From assembly GCA_035610365.1 (NCBI GenBank), contig CM069432.1, positions 4,774,001 through 4,838,000 on the forward strand: a DNA stretch of 64,000 nt, read 5' to 3'. Every line of letters begins with the position of its first letter. The first letter of the stretch is position 1. A model generated the notes under the pieces. It was not told the DNA's origin and did no database searches. It saw only the letters and a list, made by a program, of their open reading frames with translations. Below are positions 10,850-21,439 of this stretch, one piece after another. The DNA comes from Aquatica leii (Eukaryota; Arthropoda; Insecta; Coleoptera; Lampyridae). Both the position numbers and the translations under genes were made by a program.

Positions 10850-12608
10850 TGAATCTTTTATGTAAGACCCCGTAATTAGATTAATCTGGCTGAATTTCCG
10901 GTTTTCTGTTTTTTTTCCGATTGATTAGTTCGATGTTAGCATCGAAAACGTTTTACTCGTTATTTTATTACGTTTGATTTAAGTTTATTTGTATTTGATG
11001 GTTATTTCACAATTATTATTGGTTTTTTTTTTTTAAACGCATAAATTTCCGTGGTCTTGATTTTGATTTAGTGTTTCTACTTCTGGGTCTTTCAATGGAA
11101 TAACAACTCTAGCTAATTTATGAGTTCCTGTTTGGAATGTAATTTGATCGATTTTTCTTAGAATCTACTTTTGTTTATGTTGAGGTCATTTACGAGCGTG
11201 ATTTGGATCACTTGATAATTTAATTAAGCGAGCGTTTCGTGAGAACATTTCCTGTCTTTTCGTGTGCGTACGTGACGTAACGCACGTGGGAACAATATTT
11301 TTCATCTTTGTTAAGTTACTTTGTTTAGTGTTCTATCTTTTACAAAGATTTTACGGCGCAAGTTTGTGAATTAAGTGGGATTACGAGGTGTTATAAGGAG
11401 TAAAATTTTGTTTTTGGGGATCAATCAATCAATCTTTTTGGTCGCAATTAAGAATACCGCGGAAGTTAAACAAATGGTGCCGTAAAAATTGAGTGGTGTG
11501 ATGAGAAATAGTAATTTTCCAAATTCGTAATTTTACGGTTTAAATAATTTCATGGTATCCATAATAAAACTCACGTTCGAGTTGGATTTATTTTCGATGT
11601 TTTGTGTGAAAAATCCTGTCTTCGCTTTTGTGCGGATTTCAATTAAATAGTGAAATAAATCTTCCGCCGTAATTCTATTGTTTGGGGGTCCCACCGAGCT
11701 TGTATTCGACTACTGTACACCTAGACCGTTCCGAGTTCAATCTAAATTCGTAGCTTCTGGAACCGCTGTGGCGGGCAGTTCATCTGGAGTATACAATTGA
11801 GTAAAGGTATTTATCGAATTTGTTATTACCGTGAAGTGAACCGCGATCGATATGATTTAAAGGCTTTGAAAAACACTTGAAGGTGTTTGCGTGAAGTTCG
11901 CTTTAAATAATTAATTTTGTTTTGTGTATGTAAAAGTAAGCCTTATTCATGCATGAAAGATAATGTAACATATAATTTTTTTGGACGTTTAGTTCGAAGC
12001 AAAGTTTCGGACGTATATTTTATGACTTTTGTATTTTTTTGTTTATTTTTGTTTGTTGTTTGCGGATTAAATATGCGGTCAAGGCCTTGAATTTTATTTT
12101 TATTGTATTTTATTGAAAAACGAGTTAACGCTTTATTTTTTTAAATTTTATATTTTAATTTTTGTATTCAGTTTGTGAATTTTCTATTTTTGTCTTGTTT
12201 ATTATTATTTCTTTTATTATTTTTATTCAAGTTTGTTTGTTATTCATTTTTTTTTACTTTTCATATTATTCAGTCAATAAATGTTGAATTTTTAAACTGT
12301 AAAGAGCTTTTATTCATTCAGCTGCCGCGTACGAAAATTTTTAAGAACATTTCAGGATTTAGCCAGTTACAACTCGAGGTAAGTTCAGGGGTTGTAACCA
12401 ACCAGATGAGCTTTTGGATTATCAGGGGTCCGGAAGCTACAATCATCGTGTCCTTGATTGGCGCCCTAACCGATTTTGAGTTTTTACCTTTTTTTTTTAT
12501 TTCGATTTTATGTCAATCTCGTTTCCAAGTTATCACGGAATTTTAAAATATAACCCACCCCGTCTCCACTGAGCAGCGGCACAACATCATTTGTGTTACC
12601 TCATTTCA
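10850..12608. mobile_element. 1.76-kb insertion with TG...CA ends and 5-bp target duplication, probably a solo LTR
   Basis: The insert starts TGAATC at 10850 and ends ATTTCA at 12608, so its tips are TGAA and TTCA, the inverted dinucleotide ends of LTRs. It is flanked by the direct repeat AGCAG at 10845-10849 and 12609-12613. Removing the insert and one AGCAG copy brings the two halves of the surrounding hAT transposase together in one open frame, which independently supports these exact boundaries. It contains no recognisable gene; the ORF at 12175-12546 is low-complexity. A 5-bp duplication fits gypsy, BEL or copia LTR elements. The family is unknown, and the length is long for an LTR but not unusual for some gypsy lineages. 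Confidence 0.75.
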
Positions 12609-12613
12609 AGCAG

Positions 12614-13400
12614 TGACTTTGTTTTAACTTTGGCATGTAACAAACTGAATCACGTAGAAAATTCTTTCTATAACAGCTTGCCAGTATTTAGTTTCTCTGT
12701 TTGTTACATTTTGTATTTCAAAATCAATTATTTCATTTTTATTAAAACGATTAGAAAGATGTAGCTATTTTAGAAAATTTTTGATATGTAATGGAATGCT
12801 GCCAATCATTGTAACCAGATTAATCACTAAAGCGAACAGATTTCAAATCGCTGTCATTAAAAATTTTGCAACAGAAGCAGTAAAGTGAATTTTTGTTTCA
12901 GAATACAACAACAAAAACGTTCAATTTTTTCTTTGTTCGGTAAATTTCTAAAGCAGTAACTATTGGAAAACTTACGCCCCGACTCCGAACTATCTCTCAA
13001 ATATCCTTTTTGTTTTGGTAATAAGCAGGGTCGCGTTCTACTAATTCTTGAATATTATTAGGACGTAATTTTTTTAGCCATAGTACAGCATCTTTCAAAA
13101 CTTGACTCATATTTTCCGTTCTGGTAATTTTTAAAGGTGCTGATTTCTCATTATCAGCGGTACTTAAAGATAATGATGGATTGTTTTCTAGAAGATAAGT
13201 TTCTTGTCTGCTGCTGATACTGTTTCAAGTACAGGTTCAGAATATTGGAATTCAGCTGTATTATTGTTGTTATTAATATTTGGCAAAGTAGACTCGGGTT
13301 TAAAAATAGTTTTCCAGTTCTTCCTCTCTTTTTCTTTAGCAAAGTTTGATATCCAGACAATTTCTTCTTTTTTTCTGAAATTCTGTATACTGTAAAGAAA
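12614..13400 (-). pseudogene. ZMYM-type hAT transposase, N-terminal half
   Basis: Reading down from about 13390 the minus strand has a basic segment LSGYQTLLKKKRGRTGK. After frameshifts comes DPAYYQNKKDI, then GRKFSNSYCFRNLPNKEKIE near 12930 (counterpart of the RKFS..Y..R.L.NGE block that precedes the TTF-type zinc finger). SGYNDWQHSITYQKFS near 12810 and the block IDFEIQNVTNRETKYWQAVI near 12700 end at the junction with the solo LTR. The zinc-finger cysteines are largely lost. It is colinear with the C-terminal half at 9985-10838, so both derive from one hAT copy of at least 1.6 kb. Confidence 0.75.
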
Positions 13401-13610
13401 TTAATACGTAAGTAAAGAAATTGACAAATTATTCATAAAAATGGAAATGTTATTTCAAGTTATTTCAAAATTTATAAATTTTTATAAATAGTAATATTAG
13501 TTTATTTTTTATTAATAAATTGGTTAAATATAATAGGAGGACGTAACTACAGTACTTGTTTATTTTTTATATAATAAGGAGGTTAAGGCTGTTTTTTGAA
13601 AATTTATTTG

Positions 13611-13676
13611 TAATTAATATTATTTTAAAGATTTTTTTAAAATAAAACAGCGTTTTGGTTAAAAAACCATTTTCAA
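13611..13676 (+). repeat. left arm of a ~65-bp inverted repeat
   Basis: The arm carries AACAGCGTTTTGGTTAAAAA and CCATTTTC. It pairs with the reverse complement of 14256-14321, with few mismatches over about 65 bp. The two arms bracket the acetyltransferase-like fragment at 13790-14149. Confidence 0.85.
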
Positions 13677-13789
13677 ACACGATTGGGGTGAAAGTAACAA
13701 ATCAAGGTGAATTATTTTTTCAAATCATACATGTTAACGTGGCTTATAAATAATAGCAGTATTCAATAGTACCTTCTTAGTGTGAAATC

Positions 13790-14149
13790 ATGGGTGCCCC
13801 CAAAAAGGGTACCAACGATGGGTCCTTCTTATATGACCCATGTTTGTTACAAGGTTTGGATTGGACCTCATTACAAAGGGTTATGTCTCCACCGATAACC
13901 AACACTGCGCCAGGTGAAGAATGGCTTTGCGTCAGACCTTTACAAGTAGACGATTTTGATAAAGGCTTTATATCTTTAAAATCCCAATTTACAACAGTCG
14001 GAAAGGTGTCTAGGATGGATTTTCTGCGTCAATTTTCTCGATACCCTCTTTTACAAATATTTACACAAAGTCACAAATATCAGTACTGTCCTAAAACAAT
14101 GGAACTATTTTTTATCGAAAAATTCGTCTTCCGTATTGAAGTAACATAG
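13790..14149 (+). pseudogene. N-terminal fragment of a glucosamine-6-phosphate N-acetyltransferase-like gene
   Basis: The ATG at 13790 opens a 119-codon frame. Residues about 12-80 match the N-terminal part of glucosamine-6-phosphate N-acetyltransferase (GNPNAT1/GNA1), the enzyme that acetylates glucosamine-6-phosphate on the way to UDP-GlcNAc. Visible features are FLYDPCLLQGLDW, PPITNTAPGEEWLCVRPLQ, DDFDKGF, TTVGKVS and FLRQFSR, in the family's order. Homology ends after FSR; the remaining 40 residues look unrelated and end in TAG at about 14147. The acetyl-CoA-binding GNAT motif (R/Q-x-x-G-x-G/A) is absent, so the product could not be an enzyme. It lies between the arms of an inverted repeat (13611-13676, 14256-14321), suggesting capture by a DNA element. 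A retrocopy is the alternative. The family call is recognition by eye, not a search. Confidence 0.75.
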
Positions 14150-14255
14150 CACAAGTGGCTATAAACATTCATTCGACTTTTTAACATTATACATCCATAG
14201 ATAAATTACTTCACAGTTTAAATACACGATAGAATTAAATGTCTTACAAAACATG

Positions 14256-14321
14256 TAAAAATGGTTTTTTAACCAAAACGCTGTTTTCTTTTAAAAAAAT
14301 CTTCAAAAATAATATTAATTA
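14256..14321 (-). repeat. right arm of a ~65-bp inverted repeat
   Basis: It contains AATGGTTTTTTAACCAAAAC followed by GCTGTTTTCTTTT, the reverse complement of the arm at 13611-13676. A 12-bp sequence AGTAATATTAGT follows at 14321-14332 and also occurs at 13490-13501, so the flanking target duplication may lie there, though the sequence is AT-rich and could be chance. Confidence 0.85.
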
Positions 14322-14332
14322 GTAATATTAGT

Positions 14333-17300
14333 GCTTATCAATTATTCTGTTTAAATTTACTTCGATTAACGATGATGTTTATATAATCAAATATAAAAAG
14401 ATTTTTGAGATGCAAGTTTTTGGCTTTTACTGTTTTAATTAATCTAAAATAAAACCAAATTCTAGATTAACTCACCTTAATTCACAATACAAAACACATC
14501 ACTATAAATTCTGTAAAACTACAAAAAACTAAAGCTTCAAAAGCAGATATGTTTTACCCCATGCACCTTTTCACTTCGCTAAGTTAATTATCGATCGGGC
14601 ATCAGGCAACAAATGAAATCGCGACCGATGCAGCGCTTAAATATATAAAGTTTCGTACATTACAAACTCAGACAGGAAAAAAACGCTTGTTGGCTCGTTG
14701 GCTCGTTACAAGCCAAATTTCGAGCTCAAACATGAAAAAAATCAGATTTGTTTAAGTTCACACAATTCATGTTATCATGCTACGTATTCAATTGAATAAA
14801 TGTTATTATTGCGTACTGTCATTTGGAAAATATATTATTTTTGAGAATTAATTCGGTTCCCTCGTCTCAAGTAGTAAAAATAAAAAAATAAACAAATAAA
14901 AAAACAATGTAATAGCTAGCAATTCCTTACTGGTTTTTTATCGTTATAAATTTTGTTTTGACAATGTTGTTTGTTGCTTTATTTTTTTTTACTTTTGAGT
15001 TTTGATGCTTCAGATCAGACTTTACCGTACTATTCAAAAATGGCATAATATAGCGGGTGTTCTATTAAGAAAAAACGATGATGACTGCATATGTTCTTCA
15101 AGAGACTCTGTATATAATTTTCTTATGTCAAAAAATCAACTAATCGACGTATCCGAGCGTTTTTCAAAAAAATAGTTACCTGGATTTTAAACGAATTTGT
15201 TTCTTTCATCATGAACGCATAATATATTAAATTTAAATAAGTTTACTTATAATAATACGTAAAGATTTGTTAATAACAAATTTAACTACACAAGCAAAGA
15301 TGGGCTAGGTAAAATATACTGCCTAATGTTTGTAAGATGTATTATAGTAACATTTTGACATAATCCAATTACAACGCCACAGTTTTCAGTGTTTTTACTT
15401 ACGTTCAATAAAAAATACTTTTTATTACAATTTATTTCTAGCTTAATTTAAAAAAAAAAAGAATGTGTTAAATGACAGTAGACTGCCTTGAAAAGCAGAC
15501 AACAAAAAATTAATAGGTATGCAAAAAATTCACTCTGTATTTTTGATCGCCATCTTGATTTGGAAAAAACCGTATTTACTTAACTAGAAGTTAATGATGT
15601 AAATAAATTGATCTTTCAAGTGTGAAGATTGTTGCAACACTCGTCGAAATTAGAAAGTAATTGAATTCAAAGACAATTTCATAGACTGCGTTTATTTATA
15701 TAAAAACACGTGGCAGTTTTGGCAAAAAATTAATGAACGCAATTGGATTAATTCGACCATATTACCATAGGCAGCACGTAAACTGGCGGCTGCAGTTGCA
15801 AGTAATAAAACCAAACTTATAATTATATTGTCAATGAGAGTATAAAAATATAAATCAACAATTACATACGGCGCTACAATAAAAGCGGTAATAAATTCAT
15901 TATTTTTTGTAGTGTTTAAGTTTTAGAAAACCCTTGAACCATAATTCATATTGATATTTACGCCAGCAAATGAAACGTATCAAAATGAGTAATGCCATGA
16001 TATCATGCATTATATAAAATTTAATTAAACTCCCATCTAATGCTTTTATAATTTTCTCTCCTTCAACTGCATTAGGAATAAATCTTCGAAAATACATTCA
16101 AAGCCATTTTAATAACTTATTTATTTTTAGAGATGGTTCTTGCAGCTTTGTTACACATTTCTGTAACTATTTGTGAGCAGGTGTTTTGAATTGTGTACGT
16201 GAATCTGTCGGTCTGTACATTTTCAAATGTATTTATATTATGAAGCAGAAGCTTTAGCGTGTAAAAACACGCATATTGCAAACGGCAATAAATTTCAACA
16301 TACATCAAACATTTGCGGTTTAAATTAACCGCTTTATTTTAAACGCCGCCGTGCGTAATAAACGATCGCAAATTTACAACTGTAAACAGTAGGAAAAGAA
16401 CAAAACGAGTGGAGATTATCTGATTGTAAATTGGCGGGAATGAGTGGTTAAGCACATCCTGGTGTCAGCTTGTCATTAATATCAATGATTAAAAGAACTG
16501 TCAATGTCAGTTCGGTTACTCTTTGAAGATGCATGTCACTCGGTTGCATTACATGGTAATTGAAACTCGGCGCCATCCGCATTTGCAGAAAGAACTTTAC
16601 ATCGTGTCATAAACCAACAAATCTTTTGCTATTAAACAGAAATGCAATCTAAATTGTGCTAACTATGCCATTACGCATAACATATGCTTATTTTACATAA
16701 CTCGAGCGTTTATCATAACGTTGTTAACCGTCCACTCACCGCCTAGCGAATGCTGAAACCAAATGCAAACTTCATGTGTGATCTCCTAAACGACATCGGT
16801 ATAAAACACTAAACGATTGCTAAACTGTCAGTTCTCAAAGGCATTAAAGAAAAGCACGAGAAAATCTTTAAACGTTTCATTTATTACAACTAAATAAATT
16901 AATTGTCAACTGGTAATTAATCAAGCTACTTCAATCTATGAGATTCACCTCTATGTGTAGTTAATTGGTGCAAACCAATAAATGTTGGTGGTCTTATTAC
17001 GAAACTTAAAAAGACATCACTGAAATATGTCATCAAATTAGTGACTGTAGACGTTTACGTTCTTAGATTTAGTATATAGTATATAAACATACAACACTAT
17101 TGTATTTAAATAAATTACATATGTATCAAGAAACAAAGTGAAAATTTGCATTGTAACGGTCAAGTGTCAAAGATAACAATTTGAGAAAGAAGACAAGTTG
17201 TTGGTGCGACTTAAAGGTTTTTACAATGATCCGGAATGAGATAATCCAAAATAAGGACAATAAAACACGCCATTAAAATTTTTGTCACAAATTTATTAAA

Positions 17301-17845
17301 ATATATTTCGCTTCTTGTACACTACATTTTGTATACACTGTATACTTACAATTACCTTACGTTTATGGTTGAAGTTTACTATGCTATTGTTTAGTAAATT
17401 TATTGAAACTTTCTTTCCGCAATGCTAAGAGCTTAGATATAACGGTTTTTAAATTTTTATTTCTTCAACTATTTGAAATATAAATAATATACGCCAAACA
17501 TATTTGATTTTTGTTGTCATCTACTATTATACTATCAGAATCGTTTTATTTAAGATATATGTATCTTATTAAATATACAAGGTGATTGGCTAACCATAAG
17601 TTCTCAATCTTTTATGGACTACCGCCCCCTTTACAAGAAAAAAAATTTCAGCGCTTCCTTTTACCTAATAGTTAATTATATCAATTTTATGTCTGTCTAT
17701 TGTAATCACTAAAGAGCGGATAGTAACGCAAGACAAAATACCAAAAAAGGTGGCATGAAAGGCATATTAAACCTGCCAAAAAGGCACAAATATCTATTAA
17801 AATTTACAGTTTATTTTTTTGTTTTACAATGTTTATTAAGTGCTA
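14333..17845. other. non-coding AT-rich DNA, 3.5 kb
   Basis: I find no coding sequence, RNA gene or recognisable element. Short frames at 15900-16097, 16117-16308 and 17755-17997 show no conserved motif; the last of these overlaps, on the opposite strand, the hAT fragment at 17846-17995. Composition is uniform, with A/T runs. Confidence 0.6.
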
Positions 17846-17995
17846 TTATTTTTCAATCTTTTCACCAAGAAGCTGTTGCCTTTTATCATTTAAAATATTT
17901 CTATAGAAGGAAAAAGTTCTTTCGACATCACAAGATGTTAGTGGAGCAAATTTTAATGCCGGTGTTTCCGTTATTGTTAAAAGATATTTTCTGTT
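17846..17995 (-). pseudogene. hAT transposase C-terminal dimerisation domain fragment
   Basis: From about 17995 the minus strand reads LLTITETPALKFAPLTSCDV, then ERTFSFYRNILNDKRQQLLG, and ends EKIEK with a TAA at 17846-17848. The block (L/I)K(F/Y)AP(L/V)TSC(D/E)VER(T/S)FS..KNIL.DKR is the C-terminal dimerisation signature of a hAT group related to CGBP1-like transposases. The DDE core upstream is not recognisable, so this is a short relic. It may come from the same family as the intron-containing zinc-finger start at 30409-30731. Confidence 0.75.
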
Positions 17996-18287
17996 GATGC
18001 TTCATGAACTCCCCTTTTTGATTTTCAGTCAGTTGTTTAAAGAGGGTTTTTTGATGTAACGGAATCCAATTTTTGATTATTTTCCTTTTTTATTATTTGT
18101 CCTGGGGGTGGAAAATGTGTCTCTTGCTTTATCACTGAGATGTGTAAAATTTGAGTTCGATAAAATAATATCTTGAGGTTCCTCGCCACTTGAATTCATG
18201 GTAGATACTTCTATAATAGTGTATAATAGAAAAAAAAAATCCTAGAAATCACAAATCTTATATTTGAAGAATTTGGTACCTTTGAAT

Positions 18288-19069
18288 TTACGGTATATAG
18301 TGGTAAGTATGATGGCTAGAAAAACTCTTAGCAATCACAAATTTTTGTTTAAAAACTTTGGCACATTTTTGTACAGAGTACTTTGGTAACTCACTTCGAG
18401 ATGCAAGGTTAGCACGAATAAGTCCGTCTCTTGCTTCGTTGCCACATACTGAAGAAGAAGCTTCCGTTACCAGCATCGTTCAACCGCCTGAGTGTGGCAA
18501 GGTAACTTCAAAATGCTGATGTTGTCAGGAACGTCTAAAATCATATTTTCCAAATCCTCAGTCGAAATATGTCTTATTAATGGTGGTTCGGTAACTTCAG
18601 AGGACTGCCTATCGATCATATCGATGTACTTTTCGGCTTTAAAATTAAGTTTGGGCACTTGAAACACCCGAATAGTGCCCTGATTACGACTTGATGCTCT
18701 ACGTCTACACTTGAGAATCCGCCGTAAACCTAATTCCCGAACGTATTTTCGTTCATCAGCTAACATCGCCAACAGAATAATTTCAGAATGACCGAAATAT
18801 GCATTTCTTTGTAATATTGGATCCACTATATTTTTAAGTTCGTCAGATAGGTAACGAGATTTTTTGATAATTCCAAAAAAATGTTTATATCCGTCCTTAC
18901 AAGTAGATTTGATTTTAATCTCAAACCAGCTAGAAGAGTATACCTTGATCACATATTTAGCTAAAGTTTTCAGTTCTATTGATGGTTCTATTGTAGCTAC
19001 ATATAATCTGAGAATTCGATTTGCGGTTGTTAACCAGCGCGAGTGTGACATCTTCCCAGGATCCCGCAA
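18288..19069 (-). pseudogene. conserved repetitive ORF of unknown function, one frameshift
   Basis: A 200-codon frame (18467-19069) starts near MSHSRWLTTANRILRLYVAT, continues through FGIIKKSRYLSDELKNIVDP, LQRNAYFGHSEIILLAMLAD and RKYVRELGLRRILKCRR, and ends LPCHTQAVERC. The next frame (18288-18476) picks up exactly there with LVTEASSSVCGNEARDGLIR, so a small deletion near 18470 broke one longer gene. I recognise this as a protein type that recurs in many copies in arthropod and cnidarian genomes, usually annotated uncharacterised. Conserved His, Trp, Cys and Glu residues suggest a transposon-encoded or domesticated protein. I cannot assign an activity. An N-terminal part may be missing above 19069. 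Confidence 0.6.
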
Positions 19070-19196
19070 TCTACTATTTTTTATTATACGTTTCCATAAT
19101 CACCTATCTTTCTAGACTTCTTATAGGTCTTCTTCATTTATAAAGTTTTTGTGATGTTGAAATATATGACGTTCTCGATTCTAAAGAATTTTTTTA

Positions 19197-19699
19197 AGCT
19201 TTAGTGAAGAAAAACAAGAATTAAAAGTGACGGTGTATAGCAGTAGAATGAAAGAGACAAAGAAGACCATATAAGAGATAACAGAAGAGAAGGAGGAAAG
19301 TTTGATAATAGTAGGAGGAGACTTTAACGCGAGAATAGGGGAAGAGGGGGAAATACAAGAAAGAAAAGGGACGAGAAAGAGACAAAAAAAGGACAAAGTG
19401 ATAAATAAAGAAGGTGAAGAACTGCTAAAAATGTGCGACAAAGGTTTATGTATGTAGGAGGAAGGGGAGAATCAATAATAGATTTTGTAATGACAAATGA
19501 AGAGGCTAGAGAAAAGGTGAATACATTTAGGGTAGGAGAAAGGGTAGAGTCAAACCACCAACCAACGGAAAAAATATGGACAGAAGAGGATATAAATAGA
19601 TACAAAAAGAGAATACGAAAAACGGTATGGTTAGAGAGTGTGGAGGAAATAAGAGAGGGGATGGAGAAAGCAACAGAGACAGTCAGGTTTAGAAAGTGA
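19197..19699 (+). pseudogene. LINE endonuclease, C-terminal half, in an internally deleted copy
   Basis: Frames give KVTVYSSRMKETKK, then SLIIVGGDFNARIGEEG (the EN GDFNA block), VINKEGEELLKMCDKG, and from 19433 GGRGESIIDFVMTNEEAREK and RVESNHQP, the counterpart of the SDH active-site block with D changed to N. The same motifs occur in the long LINE copy at 43.2-43.7 kb, so this is the same family, here on the plus strand. The frame ends at 19699 in the linker to RT. Confidence 0.85.
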
Positions 19700-20453
19700 A
19701 AGGGGGAGAAAACAGAACGGAAGACATTGTGAGATAGAGGATGCAAGGAGGCCAAAAAAAGGCAAGAAAAGCATTAAGACAGCGGAAAAAAGGGAAAAAA
19801 GAAAAAAGGCTACAAGAAAACAAGCAGGAGAACGAAGGAAGTAAACAAAAAAAAAGATGATTAGATCAAAAGAATATAAACGGAAGAAGAGGTATAGAAG
19901 TACCTAAAGAAAAAAAGGAAGAAAAAATGGACGACAAAGGAAAACACCGGGGTATGTTATAAGAGAGGAAGTGCAGGCAGAAAAAATAAGATTAGAGACA
20001 GGAAAAAGGGCTATAAAATACGAGGAAGAACTGAGAGAATGAACCGAGTGCAAAATACTACAGGAATCTTGAAAAGAGATAAAGGAAGGAAAAATAAAGT
20101 ACGGACAGAACGGCAGAGAAGAATATTATAAAAGAAACGGACGTCCAAGAGAAGAAGTAGAAAGATTAAAGAAAGAGGGAGTACGGGTAGGAAAGGAAAT
20201 AATAAGGCGAGATAGGGACATAAAAAACCAGGAAAGATAGACAAACACAAAAGAAAGCAGATATAATGTGAATTATAAGAATATCAAGGGAAAAAGGGTG
20301 CTAGAAAGAGAATAAAAGCAACAAGAAAAAGAAAATGATGACAAGGTTCAGATATGGGGATGAAGAGCTAGGAAACAACTACTGGAGAAATGAAGAGAAA
20401 AGACGGAAGACCTTAAACACCTGAAGAATGCAGGAAGCCAAGAGAAGAGATTA
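19700..20453 (+). pseudogene. LINE linker joined to C-terminal tail, RT domain deleted
   Basis: After the endonuclease comes a lysine-rich linker (CKEAKKRQEK, KKGKKEKRLQENKQ) to about 19940. At about 19945-19955 the sequence jumps to the region after RT: REEVQAEKIRLETGKRAIKY, CKILQES, KVKYGQ-like, EEYYKRNGRPREEVERLKKE, SRYNVNYKNIKG and FRYGDEELGNNYW, all colinear with 40.95-41.45 kb. The whole reverse transcriptase (fingers, palm, YADD) is therefore missing from this copy. The reading continues past the foldback insertion at about 21408. Confidence 0.8.
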
Positions 20454-21407
20454 AGAAAATAGGGGTCTAGGACATTAGGGCGCCGCCGATAGGACGCGAC
20501 CGAAAAGGCGCGACCGTTATGGCGCGATAACAGTTGGGTGCGAGGACATGAGGGCGCGAAGACAGTAGGGCGCTGGGACAGTAGGGCGCGGGACAAATGG
20601 GCGCGGGACAAAGTATACAACACAAACATAACTTTTAATTTTTATATTCTTCAGGCTCAAACTCTAGTGGTGTAATATATGATTAAAAAAAGTAGGAATT
20701 TACTTAATAAAACCTAATGCGCGTAGGCAGAATGACGCTGGAGGCTATTAGGGCGCACCTATTAATAGAAGAATATTTTTTTTTATATATATATTTAAGT
20801 ATTAACAAACATTACGCAGGCCATCAGAGATAACAAAAAAATCTTATTTTTTGGTGGATTTTTTAGAAACTCGGAATATACAAAATATACAGATATTTTA
20901 AGAATCTAAAATATGGCGGAATTTGCTTAAACTCAAAAATTCTAACCATGCTTTCAGGGTTTTTGCAATAATGTGCAATCCATTAGAAAATATTTTTTTA
21001 AAAATGTTTTCCGCTTGTAGATGACTATCACAATAGACACATTGTCAAGTTTTTACGTGGCATTTCTCATAACTATAAAATGAATGCATGATTTTTTATT
21101 TTTTTGTTTAAACAGCTGTAGTACATTTCATTATATTTTTGAATTAAACTATTTTTACTTTATTGATGATGGTGTTATAAAGTAGGTTCATTGTTAAATA
21201 AAAAATCTACAAGTTTTGTTTGGGTTGTATACTTAGTCTTGTGCTTATTTGTCCCGCGCCCTACTGTCTTTGCGCCCTATTGTTTTTGCGCCCTTATGTC
21301 CTTGCGCCCAGCTGTCCTTGCGCCCAATTGTCCTCGCGCCCTAACAATCGTGCCTTTTCGGTCGCGCCCTATCGGCGGCGCCCTAATGTCCGGACCCGAG
21401 AAAATAG
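20454..21407. mobile_element. GC-rich foldback-type element with 9-bp target duplication
   Basis: The left arm (20463 to about 20615) begins GGGTCTAGGACATTAGGG. The right arm (about 21240-21398) ends with the inverse, CCCTAATGTCCGGACCCG. Each arm is about 150 bp and is built from degenerate short repeats of a TAGGGCGCG/GGACA core, far more GC-rich than the AT-rich 620-bp centre. The direct repeat AGAAAATAG flanks it at 20454-20462 and 21399-21407. Removing the element rejoins the LINE tail, with a lysine-glutamate-rich frame running across the junction. No transposase is encoded. An 8-9 bp duplication would fit hAT-, P- or Mutator-like mobilisation. Confidence 0.85.
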
Positions 21408-21439
21408 AAGAGGTTTGCGGCAAAAAAATACATTTACGT

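Noticed and set aside
12459-12473. TGGCGCCC as a gypsy primer-binding site inside the insertion
   Set aside because: The element boundaries fixed by the target duplication place it inside the LTR, and no gag or pol follows.
12175-12546. 123-codon frame within the insertion at 10850-12608
   Set aside because: Low-complexity Phe/Leu start from T-rich DNA and no recognisable motif; not a gene.
15040-15600. Possible MITE with ends near GCGGGTGTTCTATTAAG
   Set aside because: I could not find a matching inverted end or duplication.
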